Assembly: GCA_934462705.1 (NCBI GenBank)
Contig: CAKSIH010000004.1
Span: 1-64,000 of the forward strand
Length of the DNA: 64,000 nucleotides
Direction: 5' to 3'
DNA from: an uncultured Eubacteriales bacterium
GTDB taxonomy: Bacteria; Bacillota; Clostridia; Oscillospirales; Acutalibacteraceae
This document shows positions 25,735-33,758 of this stretch, in pieces (the first letter of the stretch is position 1; each line of letters opens with the position of its first letter). The position numbers and the translations under genes are program-made. The notes below the pieces were generated by a model that was not told the origin of the DNA, searched no databases, and saw only the letters and a program-made list of their open reading frames with translations.

Positions 25735-26781
25735 ATGGCGCTTGTTGATATAAAATCTTTGTCACTTAAAGCATTGGAGTTAGACCTTAAAGAAAGACTT
25801 GCTTACCCTAAATTTAGAGCAAAACAAATCTTTGCCTGGCTTACAAAAGGTGTTACAAACTTTGATGATATGTCTGACTTATCAAAGAAGCAAAGAGAAG
25901 AATTAAAGAAAACTTATTACATTGCTAATGCCAAAATAGGAAAAAAACTTGTATCTAAAAATGACGGCACTGTAAAATATTTGTTTAAACTAAATGACGG
26001 AGAATTTATTGAATCCGTACTTATGAAATATCATCACGGGCACACTATATGTATTTCAACACAGGTTGGCTGCAAAATGGGGTGTAAATTTTGTGCAACC
26101 GGACTTAGTGGATTTTCAAGGAATCTTACCCCATCGGAAATGCTAGCACAAATACAAAGCGCTCAAAGCGACAATAATATACGAATTTCAAATGTTGTGC
26201 TTATGGGCATGGGAGAACCTTTGGATAATTATGATAATGTTGTGAGTTTTTTAAAATTGGTATCTTGCGATGAAGGGATGAACATTGGAAACAGACATAT
26301 TTCGCTTTCCACTTGTGGTATAGTGAATAGAATATATGATCTTGCACGGGAAAATTTTCAAATTACACTTTCTGTTTCCCTTCACGCTCCTAACGATGAT
26401 ATACGAAACAAAACCATGCCTATAAATCAACGGTTTAATATTGATGAGCTCCTCACTGCTTGTAAGTATTATGTAAGCAAAACGGGAAGGCGTATTTCTT
26501 TTGAATACGCTATGATTAATGGATTAAATGATAGTGATGCTTGCGCTTATGAGTTAGCTCACAGGCTTCAGGGAATGCTGTGCCATGTAAATTTGATACC
26601 TGTTAATAGCTCTGGAAATAAACAGCTGGATTTTAAAAAAAGCACAAAAATTCGCTTAGATGCTTTTTCAAAAATATTAGGCAAAAAGAAAATACCCACC
26701 ACAGTAAGACGAACGCTTGGAGCAGATATAAATGCTTCTTGCGGACAACTTAGAAGAAGTGAAACCTTGAATAGGAGGTAA
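25735..26781 (+). CDS. rlmN: Dual-specificity 23S rRNA/tRNA methyltransferase RlmN (radical SAM)
   Basis: Makes 2-methyladenosine at A2503 of 23S rRNA and A37 of some tRNAs. The radical SAM cluster motif is GCKMGCKFCATG (CxxxCxxC, about residues 104-115). LSTCGIV and the C-terminal region with NASCGQLR (methyl-carrying Cys) complete the site. 348 residues from the ATG at 25735, one base after the rsmB stop; an upstream ATG in frame lies inside rsmB and lacks a ribosome binding site. Confidence 0.95.
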   Translation: MALVDIKSLSLKALELDLKERLAYPKFRAKQIFAWLTKGVTNFDDMSDLSKKQREELKKTYYIANAKIGKKLVSKNDGTVKYLFKLNDGEFIESVLMKYHHGHTICISTQVGCKMGCKFCATGLSGFSRNLTPSEMLAQIQSAQSDNNIRISNVVLMGMGEPLDNYDNVVSFLKLVSCDEGMNIGNRHISLSTCGIVNRIYDLARENFQITLSVSLHAPNDDIRNKTMPINQRFNIDELLTACKYYVSKTGRRISFEYAMINGLNDSDACAYELAHRLQGMLCHVNLIPVNSSGNKQLDFKKSTKIRLDAFSKILGKKKIPTTVRRTLGADINASCGQLRRSETLNRR

Positions 26782-26787
26782 ATAAAT

Positions 26788-27519
26788 ATGGAGATATATG
26801 GTGAAACACATACGGGAAAAGTGCGGGAAACAAATCAAGACACCTGTGCGTTTGAAATTTTGCCCGGAGAGTGTTGTTTTGCTATTGTGTGTGACGGAAT
26901 GGGTGGTACAAAAGGCGGTGATACTGCCAGTAATATGGCGAGCCAAATTGTAAAAAATGAAATAATTAAAAATTATAACAAGTCTATGGATGAAAATAGA
27001 TTTTCAGGTCTTTTGATACATGCTATCACCCTTGCCAATAAAGAAATTTTTAAGGCTGCACATAGTGAAGAAAATTTAGCTGGTATGGGTACAACAATTG
27101 TAGCTGCAGCAATAAAGGATGAAGTTTTACACGTGGCACACGTTGGAGACAGCCGAGCTTACCTTATAAAAAATAAATCTATGGATAAGATAACCAATGA
27201 TCATTCCATAGTTCAAGAAATGTTAGAAAAAGGCTCAATAACAGAAGATGAAGCAAGTAAACATCCGCAAAAAAATTTAATAACCAGAGCACTTGGAATC
27301 GATTGTGATGTAGTTGTAGATTATAAAGCACATAAAATTTCCATAAATGATTTATGCTTACTTTGCAGTGACGGACTAACCAACCTTGTTTCTGATAATG
27401 ATATATTAAAAATAATTCAGAATAAAGATTTACAAACGGCTGTAAAAGATCTTATAGATAAAGCAAATAATAATGGCGGCAACGACAATATAACCGCTGT
27501 TTTAATACGAGCAAATTAG
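26788..27519 (+). CDS. stp: PP2C-type Ser/Thr protein phosphatase
   Basis: 243 residues, PPM/PP2C family. Metal-binding aspartates are in TNQDTCAFE (about residues 15-23), CDGMGGTKGGD (about 36-46), HVGDSRAYL and CSDGLTN. It removes phosphate from targets of the PASTA kinase encoded directly downstream (21-base gap), the usual stp/prpC-prkC pair that tunes cell-wall growth and sporulation-related signalling. Confidence 0.95.
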   Translation: MEIYGETHTGKVRETNQDTCAFEILPGECCFAIVCDGMGGTKGGDTASNMASQIVKNEIIKNYNKSMDENRFSGLLIHAITLANKEIFKAAHSEENLAGMGTTIVAAAIKDEVLHVAHVGDSRAYLIKNKSMDKITNDHSIVQEMLEKGSITEDEASKHPQKNLITRALGIDCDVVVDYKAHKISINDLCLLCSDGLTNLVSDNDILKIIQNKDLQTAVKDLIDKANNNGGNDNITAVLIRAN

Positions 27520-27540
27520 CCATTGTTGGGAGATGGAAAT

Positions 27541-29628
27541 ATGGATAAATATGTAGGAAAACGTTTGGATAGCCGATATGAAATAAAAGAACTTATTGGA
27601 TGCGGCGGAATGGCCAATGTTTACAGTGCTTATGATATTATAGATGACCGAGAAGTTGCTATAAAAATACTTAGAGATGAATTTTTAAGTAATGAAGACT
27701 TCATTAGAAGGTTTAAAAATGAATCAAAAGCAATAGCTGTTCTTTCGCATCCTAATATAGTTAAAGTGTACGATGTCAGCTTCGGAGACAGGATTCAGTA
27801 TATTACTATGGAAATAATAGATGGTATAACGCTTAAGGATTTTATAGAACAGCAGCATGTAATCAATTGGAAAGATGCTGTGCATTTCACAGTTCAAATA
27901 TTAAAAGCATTAGAACACGCGCATGAAAAAGGCGTCATTCATAGGGATATAAAACCGCAAAACATTATGTTACTCAAAGATGGAACCATAAAAGTTACAG
28001 ATTTTGGGATTGCAAGAATTCAGAAGAGTAATTCACACACAATTACAAATAAGGCAATTGGTTCTGTTCATTATATATCACCAGAGCAAGCACGTGCCGA
28101 CATCACTGATGAAAAGTCCGATATTTATTCTGTCGGGGTAATGCTTTATGAAATGCTCACCGGTAAATTACCGTTTGAAGCCGATAATGCAGTATCTGTC
28201 GCCATAATGCAGCTTCAATCGGATCCGGTGCCGCCACGAGAAATAAATGCAAACATTCCAGAAGGTCTTGAAGAAATTACACTAAAGGCTATGCAAAAAA
28301 AGCCTAATTATCGTTATGATTCAGCTGCTGATATGCTCAACGCTATTGATGCTTTCAGGAAAAATCCAAGCATTCGTTTTGAGTACACTTATTTTAACGA
28401 TAACAATCCTACAAAATACATAGACGCTATAAATACTGTTAAAGAGGCTAAACCTAAATCCAACTACGATGATGACTACTCTTACTCACTGGATGAAAAC
28501 AATAAAAAGAATAAGCGTTCTAAGGCTATAAATATAGTAATAGGCGTTGGAATTGCCGTTATTTTATTTTTAATTCTTTTGGGTATCGGTCTTGTTAATG
28601 GGTGGTTTGGCACCGGAGGTAAAGATGTTGATGTTCCGAACTTTATTGGCATGAAAGCCGAAACTGTTGTAGAAAATGAGGAATATAAATTTACATGGGA
28701 AATTAAACAAGCTTATGACCCAAATAAAGCTGAAGGAATCATAATAGATCAAGATCCTAAAGCCGGCTCTAAAAAAATTAAGGAAGATGCAAAAATTGTG
28801 CTTACCGTAAATAGCTCCGGCGCTAAAGTTAATGTTCCATCTGTAAAAGGATTAACTATGGAAAAAGCTAAAGCTAAAATTAAGGATGCTGGGCTTTTAT
28901 ATGAAGTTTTGCTTGTAGAAGACAGTGAAACGGCCATTGGTGTAGTAAAAGAAAGTGATCCTCCTGAAGGAAACGAGGTTATAGTTAAGTCAATAGTTAA
29001 ATTATTTGTAAGCAACGGTATTAGTGAAAAAACTGTTAACGTTCCAAATGTTATCAATAAAAGCTTAACAGATGCAACAAATGAACTGGTTGCAAATTCA
29101 TTAAAGGTCTCTGAAAATATTGTACGAGAGAATAGCTCTAAGCCCAAGGATACCGTACTTTCCACAAATCCTCTTCCTGGAGTTGCTGTACCTGAAGGAA
29201 GTAGTATTACATTAACCGTAAGCAGTGGTGAGCCTAATGAAAAAACTCTATCCGCCTATGTTGATATGCCTCAGGAAGTTAATCATGAGGTAAGTGTTGG
29301 GGTATATGTAGGCGGGGTTAAGGACTCAGAAAATTCAAATACAGTAAGACCTTCTGCAACTCAAAATTATACAATAAAAATCACTTCTTCATCTGGAGTT
29401 AAGACCGTTGTTGTGTATTTAGATAATCAAAAATACAGGGTCTATGAATTTAACTTCGATAATAGCATCGTATCTACCAAAGAAAGTTATTCTTATTCAG
29501 ATACTGTTGCTTCTTCCAGTGTAAAAAATGATTCTTCTGAATCAAATAATAGCAACAATATCAAGCAGGTTCCTTCCAATAGAAATAATATATCTAATAC
29601 AAAAAGCACTAGAACTCGTCGTGGTTAA
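27541..29628 (+). CDS. prkC: PASTA-domain Ser/Thr protein kinase
   Basis: 695 residues. Active Hanks-type kinase at the N-terminus: glycine loop IGCGGMANVYSA (about residues 18-29), AIKIL, HRDIKPQN and DFGIAR. A single membrane helix near residue 340 is followed by three PASTA repeats (about 360-565) and a Ser/Asn-rich tail. The PASTA domains face outward and bind muropeptides or lipid II. I chose the ATG at 27541; a TTG six codons earlier is in frame. All catalytic residues missing from the pseudokinase at 10552-12105 are present here. Confidence 0.95.
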   Translation: MDKYVGKRLDSRYEIKELIGCGGMANVYSAYDIIDDREVAIKILRDEFLSNEDFIRRFKNESKAIAVLSHPNIVKVYDVSFGDRIQYITMEIIDGITLKDFIEQQHVINWKDAVHFTVQILKALEHAHEKGVIHRDIKPQNIMLLKDGTIKVTDFGIARIQKSNSHTITNKAIGSVHYISPEQARADITDEKSDIYSVGVMLYEMLTGKLPFEADNAVSVAIMQLQSDPVPPREINANIPEGLEEITLKAMQKKPNYRYDSAADMLNAIDAFRKNPSIRFEYTYFNDNNPTKYIDAINTVKEAKPKSNYDDDYSYSLDENNKKNKRSKAINIVIGVGIAVILFLILLGIGLVNGWFGTGGKDVDVPNFIGMKAETVVENEEYKFTWEIKQAYDPNKAEGIIIDQDPKAGSKKIKEDAKIVLTVNSSGAKVNVPSVKGLTMEKAKAKIKDAGLLYEVLLVEDSETAIGVVKESDPPEGNEVIVKSIVKLFVSNGISEKTVNVPNVINKSLTDATNELVANSLKVSENIVRENSSKPKDTVLSTNPLPGVAVPEGSSITLTVSSGEPNEKTLSAYVDMPQEVNHEVSVGVYVGGVKDSENSNTVRPSATQNYTIKITSSSGVKTVVVYLDNQKYRVYEFNFDNSIVSTKESYSYSDTVASSSVKNDSSESNNSNNIKQVPSNRNNISNTKSTRTRRG

Positions 29629-29631
29629 TCT

Positions 29632-30510
29632 ATGGAAGGAATAATAACTAAAGGAATAGCTGGGTTTTATTATGTTGAATCCAGCAATGAAGTTTTTGAA
29701 TGTAAAGCTAAAGGTATATTTAGAAAAGACAATATTACGCCATGTGTTGGTGATATTGTTGAATTTAATGTGCCAAGCGATGGATACGCCTGTATTGATA
29801 AAATTATGCCGCGGAAAAACCACCTTATACGCCCACCTATATCTAACATAGACACACTGATGATTGTGGTCTCTGTTGCTAAACCTGAGCCCAACACAGT
29901 AGTAATTGATAAAATGATAGCTGCTGCGTGCGCAAATGACATAGAACCTGTACTTATAATTTCTAAAGTCGATTTAAAATCACCTGATAAGCTACTTGAA
30001 ATTTATAGCCTTGCCGGAATTAAAACAATTACTGTTTCCACCGTTACCAAAGAGGGTATACAGCAAATTAAGTCGCTTTTAAAGGATAAAATTAGTGCTT
30101 TTTCTGGAAACTCTGGAGTTGGTAAATCAACCTTGTTAAATCTCATAGATGAAAACTTTTCTATGGAAACAGGTGACATTAGTAAAAAATTGAAACGGGG
30201 CAAGCATACAACTAGGCACGTTGAACTTTTTAAATTGCCATCTGGTGGATATATTGCTGACACCCCTGGCTTTTCAAGCATTGATTTTGGGCGCTTTAAT
30301 ATTTTAAAAAAGGATAAATTAAGTCTTTGTTTTAAAGAATTTATTCCGTTTATTGGTAAATGCAAATTTTCATCCTGCACTCACAGCAGTGAACCCGGTT
30401 GTGCCGTACTGCAGGCTATTAAAACCGGCAAAATACACAAGTCTAGATATAACAGTTATCTTCATATTTATAATGAGCTAAAAGCTATTAAGGACTGGGA
30501 ATCAAATTGA
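29632..30510 (+). CDS. rsgA: Ribosome small-subunit GTPase RsgA
   Basis: Circularly permuted GTPase that checks late 30S assembly. An N-terminal OB fold is followed by the permuted G motifs: SKVD (G4) ahead of the P-loop GNSGVGKST (G1) and DTPGFSS (G3). A C-terminal zinc knuckle carries Cys and His residues (CKFSSCTH...C). 292 residues. Starts three bases after the prkC stop and overlaps thiN by 4 bases. The rpe gene that often sits between rsgA and thiN is absent. Confidence 0.94.
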   Translation: MEGIITKGIAGFYYVESSNEVFECKAKGIFRKDNITPCVGDIVEFNVPSDGYACIDKIMPRKNHLIRPPISNIDTLMIVVSVAKPEPNTVVIDKMIAAACANDIEPVLIISKVDLKSPDKLLEIYSLAGIKTITVSTVTKEGIQQIKSLLKDKISAFSGNSGVGKSTLLNLIDENFSMETGDISKKLKRGKHTTRHVELFKLPSGGYIADTPGFSSIDFGRFNILKKDKLSLCFKEFIPFIGKCKFSSCTHSSEPGCAVLQAIKTGKIHKSRYNSYLHIYNELKAIKDWESN

Positions 30511-31124
30511 GATGTATAATTTTTGGGGCAGCACCCTGCCTCTACATTGACAAAATTAAGAAAATTATTAAGGACTCCGACTATATAATCTGTGCAGACG
30601 GCGGATATAAAACTGCTTTAAAGTGTGGGTTGAAACCACATATGTATGTTGGCGATATGGACTCTATTAAAGGTAATGTGATGTGCCCTAATATTATTAA
30701 GCTTCCTCGCCAAAAAGACGACACAGATGTAATGCATGCAGTTAAAGTTGCTGAGTCTAAGCATGCCAATGAAATTATTCTATTTGGTGTTACCGGCGGT
30801 AGGATTGATCATACTTTCGGAAATTTGTGCGTTTTGAAATATTTATCTGAACAAAAAATTAAACATAAAATAATAGACGAAAATTGTGAAATTATTATGG
30901 CTTGCAATGAAATTTTAAGCTTTGAAAACAGCGTGGGAACCTTAGTTTCAGTTTTTCCATTTGGATCCAGCTCTTGTACTGTTACATATGACGGAATGGC
31001 TTACCCTGCTAACTCCAAAACTTTGCATTCCAACGAACCCGTTGGAATTAGCAACTCTGTTAACAGTCTGCACGCCTCCATATCCATTGAATCCGGAACA
31101 GCTTTTATCGTTATATATAAATAA
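30507..31124 (+). CDS. thiN: Thiamine pyrophosphokinase
   Basis: Converts thiamine to thiamine pyrophosphate with ATP. CADGGYKTAL (about residues 31-40), VGDMDSIKG (about 48-56) and RQKDDTDVMHA (about 69-79) are family signatures, with GVTGGRIDHT near residue 95. 205 residues. It ends the long plus-strand operon; its stop codon is at the edge of the terminator stem. Confidence 0.93.
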   Translation: MRCIIFGAAPCLYIDKIKKIIKDSDYIICADGGYKTALKCGLKPHMYVGDMDSIKGNVMCPNIIKLPRQKDDTDVMHAVKVAESKHANEIILFGVTGGRIDHTFGNLCVLKYLSEQKIKHKIIDENCEIIMACNEILSFENSVGTLVSVFPFGSSSCTVTYDGMAYPANSKTLHSNEPVGISNSVNSLHASISIESGTAFIVIYK

Positions 31125-31155
31125 AAAAACAGCAATCATAAGGTTGCTGTTTTTT
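31124..31155. terminator. Bidirectional terminator between thiN and rnpB
   Basis: AAAAAACAGCAA (31124-31135) pairs with TTGCTGTTTTTT (31144-31155) around an 8-base loop. A and T runs on both sides make it work for thiN on plus and rnpB on minus. Confidence 0.88.
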
Positions 31156-31156
31156 A

Positions 31157-31499
31157 TGACTAAACCTATAAGCCGAGTTCTGTTAAAAGCAGTTATCTAT
31201 CTTGGCTGAATGTTACCATTGCAGCTCAGTGCCACCTTCTCGAAACGTATCAGGCTAATACTTATTGTTTCTCTGCGGTGTTGCTCCGGATAGGGTTTGC
31301 AGAGCCATATGGTCTCCCATATGCTGGTGAGCTCTTACCTCGCCTTTCCACCCTTACCGATACTTTCGGCGGTATATCTCTGTTGCACTTTCCCTAGGGT
31401 CGCCCCCGGCGGCTGTTAGCCGTTATCCTGCCTTGTGGAGCTCGGACTTTCCTCGGATGTTCTCTTTCGATGCCACACCCGCAACTGCTCAGTCTACTC
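31157..31499 (-). ncRNA. rnpB: RNase P RNA
   Basis: Catalytic RNA that matures tRNA 5' ends. On the minus strand the conserved GAGGAAAGTCCGAGCTCC block near the 5' end, the GCCGCCGGGGGCGACCC region, the AAGGGTGGAAAGGCGAGGTA segment in the middle and ACAGAACTCGGCTTATAGG at the 3' end match bacterial RNase P RNA. Length is about 343 bases. The 5' end is placed from the promoter at 31506-31534 and the 3' end from the terminator at 31124-31155. Exact ends are estimates, and the A/B structural type was not worked out. Confidence 0.93.
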
Positions 31500-31505
31500 A
31501 ATTTA

Positions 31506-31534
31506 ATTTTAATTTAAAAATGACATAATGTCAA
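31506..31534 (-). promoter_or_regulatory. Promoter of rnpB
   Basis: Minus strand: TTGACA (31534-31529), 17 bp, TAAAAT (31511-31506). Transcription would start at about 31499. Confidence 0.8.
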
Positions 31535-31816
31535 TTGCACAAAGTTAAAATATTAATTAATCATGGTCTAAGTTCTTTATGTAAATTGCTAAGTCCACTA
31601 ATCTTTAAAAATGCAGTTATAGGGTTTTTATAAGATTAAAAAGTAAAATAATTAGAATAATTATTTATTATATGAAATTAGACTCTCCTTTTTTAACTTT
31701 ATCTCAATATAATATTCTATCTGCCTACATAATAAGAAGAAACATATCTTAAACATTTTTCAGTTCCTAATTGGTAAATCTATTCATTAAACTATTTTAC
31801 CTTATGCTCTAAATAT
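31535..31816. other. AT-rich intergenic stretch without a gene
   Basis: No open frame with a ribosome binding site on either strand. A lone AAAAAAGGAG on the minus strand (near 31690) is not followed by a start codon, perhaps a remnant of a peptide gene like the one at 31817-32125. No structured element seen. Confidence 0.5.
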
Positions 31817-32125
31817 TTATACATTGAGCTGATTCCTGTTAAATTCCTGTAATATCTCTATTACACACCCTACTTCCGCCCACTCATTTAAGTGCAGAAG
31901 ATGACCTTCGAAACCCTTTTCATACAAATAATTTACAATATATATTGTAGACTCCCCTCTCTCTTCACCTAAGGTTTTAACTATTTCATCCTCATAAGGA
32001 TTTTCTGCTAAGACAATAGCGTCTGCTATATTGTCATTTACAACACAAACGTAGAATCCCCCATTAATGTCTTTCAACTCTTCATTGTTAAGCTTTTTTA
32101 ATGAATGTCTGTTTTTGCTACTCAT
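31817..32125 (-). CDS. Small protein with double-glycine-type leader
   Basis: 102 residues, unrecognised. The leader reads LKKLNNEELKDINGG (about residues 9-23), the textbook L-x-x-E-L-x-x-I-x-GG pattern, followed by a cargo starting FYVCVV. The cargo has two cysteines and is acidic. Its core (GGF-Y, later LYEKGFEG) resembles the three tandem GGF proteins at 49274-50103. AAAGGAG before ATG, and the UTR core matches that of the gene at 701-1015. No exporter or modifying enzyme is adjacent. Secreted peptide or bacteriocin-like factor is the likely type, function unknown. Confidence 0.72.
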   Translation of the reverse strand: MSSKNRHSLKKLNNEELKDINGGFYVCVVNDNIADAIVLAENPYEDEIVKTLGEERGESTIYIVNYLYEKGFEGHLLHLNEWAEVGCVIEILQEFNRNQLNV

Positions 32126-32157
32126 AATATTTTCTCCTTTTTTATTAAATCATTATA

Positions 32158-32187
32158 ATTATATCACAAATATTAGTAATATGTAAA
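32158..32187 (-). promoter_or_regulatory. Promoter of the GG-leader gene at 31817-32125
   Basis: Minus strand: TTTACA (32187-32182), 18 bp, TATAAT (32163-32158). Confidence 0.65.
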
Positions 32188-32283
32188 TGTATTATTTGTA
32201 AATATAATGCTTTTTTTATTATCTTTTATGTTAAATTTTACTAATACCTATAGCTCTATAATTTATATTATCTGCTTAACATA

Positions 32284-32376
32284 TAAGGGCCGCGAGGCCG
32301 CAAGCAAAGCTTGCAAGAATGGCTTTTGCCATTCTTCCGCTGCAGCTTTAGCTGCGGCGGGGCCTCGTGGCCCTTA
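32284..32376. repeat. Cloverleaf intergenic repeat B
   Basis: An outer stem of 16 bp (32284-32299 with 32361-32376), perfect but for one G-T pair, encloses three hairpins: GCAAGC/GCTTGC (32300-32314), AAGAATGGC/GCCATTCTT (32315-32336) and a 10 bp CCGC-type arm (32337-32360) with one T-G pair. The first 18 bases of the stem and first arm match repeat A at 6118. The second arm differs from A by a paired change (A-T to G-C). Located between tuf and a GG-leader gene. Confidence 0.85.
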
Positions 32377-32414
32377 ATAGCACCTAACCAAAAAATTTGC
32401 TGAAGTGGGCAAGT

Positions 32415-32445
32415 AAAAAACGGTAGCTTAAGGCTACCGTTTTTT
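32415..32445 (-). terminator. Terminator of the str operon after tuf
   Basis: ACGGTAGC and GCTACCGT flanked by A6 and T6 (32415-32427 with 32433-32445), loop of five bases. It starts 16 bases after the tuf stop. Confidence 0.85.
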
Positions 32446-32461
32446 ATATTCCAGTATTAAA

Positions 32462-33664
32462 TTACTCATTAATAGCTGTAACAACACCTGAACCAACTGT
32501 ACGTCCGCCTTCACGAATAGCGAAACGTAAGCCTTCTTCTATAGCGATAGGAGTGATAAGTTCAACGTCCATAACGACATTATCACCAGGCATACACATT
32601 TCTGTACCTTCTGGAAGCTTAATAACACCTGTAACGTCTGTTGTTCTGAAATAGAACTGTGGACGATAGTTATTAAAGAATGGAGTATGACGTCCGCCTT
32701 CTTCTTTTGTCAAGATATAAACTTGACCCTTAAACTTAGTATGTGGGTGAATAGTTCCTGGTTTAGCAAGAACTTGACCACGCTCGATGTCTTCTCTTTG
32801 AATACCACGAAGAAGAACACCAATGTTGTCTCCAGCCTCTGCATAGTCAAGAATCTTTCTGAACATTTCAATTCCTGTAACAACAGTTTTCTTACGTTCA
32901 TCGTTAAGACCAACGATTTCTACTTCTTCACCTGTCTTTAATTGACCACGCTCAACTCTACCAGTTGCAACTGTTCCACGACCTGTGATTGTAAATACGT
33001 CTTCAACAGGCATTAAGAAAGGTAGATCAGACTTACGTTCTGGGGTTGGAATGAATTTATCAACAGCGTCCATTAACTCATGGATACATTTATATTCCTC
33101 AGCATTTGGATCCTTAGAAGCACATTCAAGAACCTTTAAAGCAGATCCACGAATGATTGGAGTTTCATCACCTGGGAACTCGTACTCATTTAGAAGATCA
33201 CGAATTTCCATCTCAACTAAGTCAAGAAGTTCTTCATCGTCAACTTGATCAGCTTTGTTCATGAATACAACAATGTAAGGAACGCCAACCTGACGAGAAA
33301 GTAAGATGTGCTCTCTTGTTTGAGGCATTGGGCCGTCTGCAGCGGAAACAACTAAGATAGCACCGTCCATTTGAGCAGCACCTGTGATCATGTTCTTTAC
33401 ATAGTCAGCATGGCCAGGGCAGTCAACGTGAGCGTAGTGACGGTTTGCTGTCTCATACTCAACGTGAGCAGTGTTAATTGTAATTCCTCTTTCTCTTTCT
33501 TCCGGAGCCTTATCAATATTTGCATAATCTACGAACTCTGCAGCTCCGCCTAAGTTAAGAACTTTAGTTATAGCAGCTGTAAGAGTAGTCTTACCATGGT
33601 CAACGTGACCAATAGTACCAATGTTTACGTGTGGTTTGCTTCTTTCAAATTTAGCTTTAGCCAT
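32462..33664 (-). CDS. tuf: Translation elongation factor Tu
   Basis: GTPase that carries aminoacyl-tRNA to the ribosome. GHVDHGKTT (P-loop, about residues 18-26), DCPGHADYVKNM (G3), NKADQVDD (G4), and the domain 2-3 barrels follow. 400 residues. Last gene of the str operon, 94 bases after fusA, with its own terminator. Codon use is clearly optimised compared with neighbours, as expected for one of the most abundant proteins. Confidence 0.98.
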   Translation of the reverse strand: MAKAKFERSKPHVNIGTIGHVDHGKTTLTAAITKVLNLGGAAEFVDYANIDKAPEERERGITINTAHVEYETANRHYAHVDCPGHADYVKNMITGAAQMDGAILVVSAADGPMPQTREHILLSRQVGVPYIVVFMNKADQVDDEELLDLVEMEIRDLLNEYEFPGDETPIIRGSALKVLECASKDPNAEEYKCIHELMDAVDKFIPTPERKSDLPFLMPVEDVFTITGRGTVATGRVERGQLKTGEEVEIVGLNDERKKTVVTGIEMFRKILDYAEAGDNIGVLLRGIQREDIERGQVLAKPGTIHPHTKFKGQVYILTKEEGGRHTPFFNNYRPQFYFRTTDVTGVIKLPEGTEMCMPGDNVVMDVELITPIAIEEGLRFAIREGGRTVGSGVVTAINE

Positions 33665-33758
33665 TGAAAAAATCCTCCCTTAAAAAATTATAAAATTAAA
33701 AATACCTGTGGTTTTATTGTAGCAATTATTGTAAAAAATTGCAATAGTCGCTTAAAAA

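Noticed and set aside
31680..31700. AAAAAAGGAG on the minus strand as start of another small peptide gene
   Set aside because: No start codon at a usable distance and no GG-type leader in any frame downstream.
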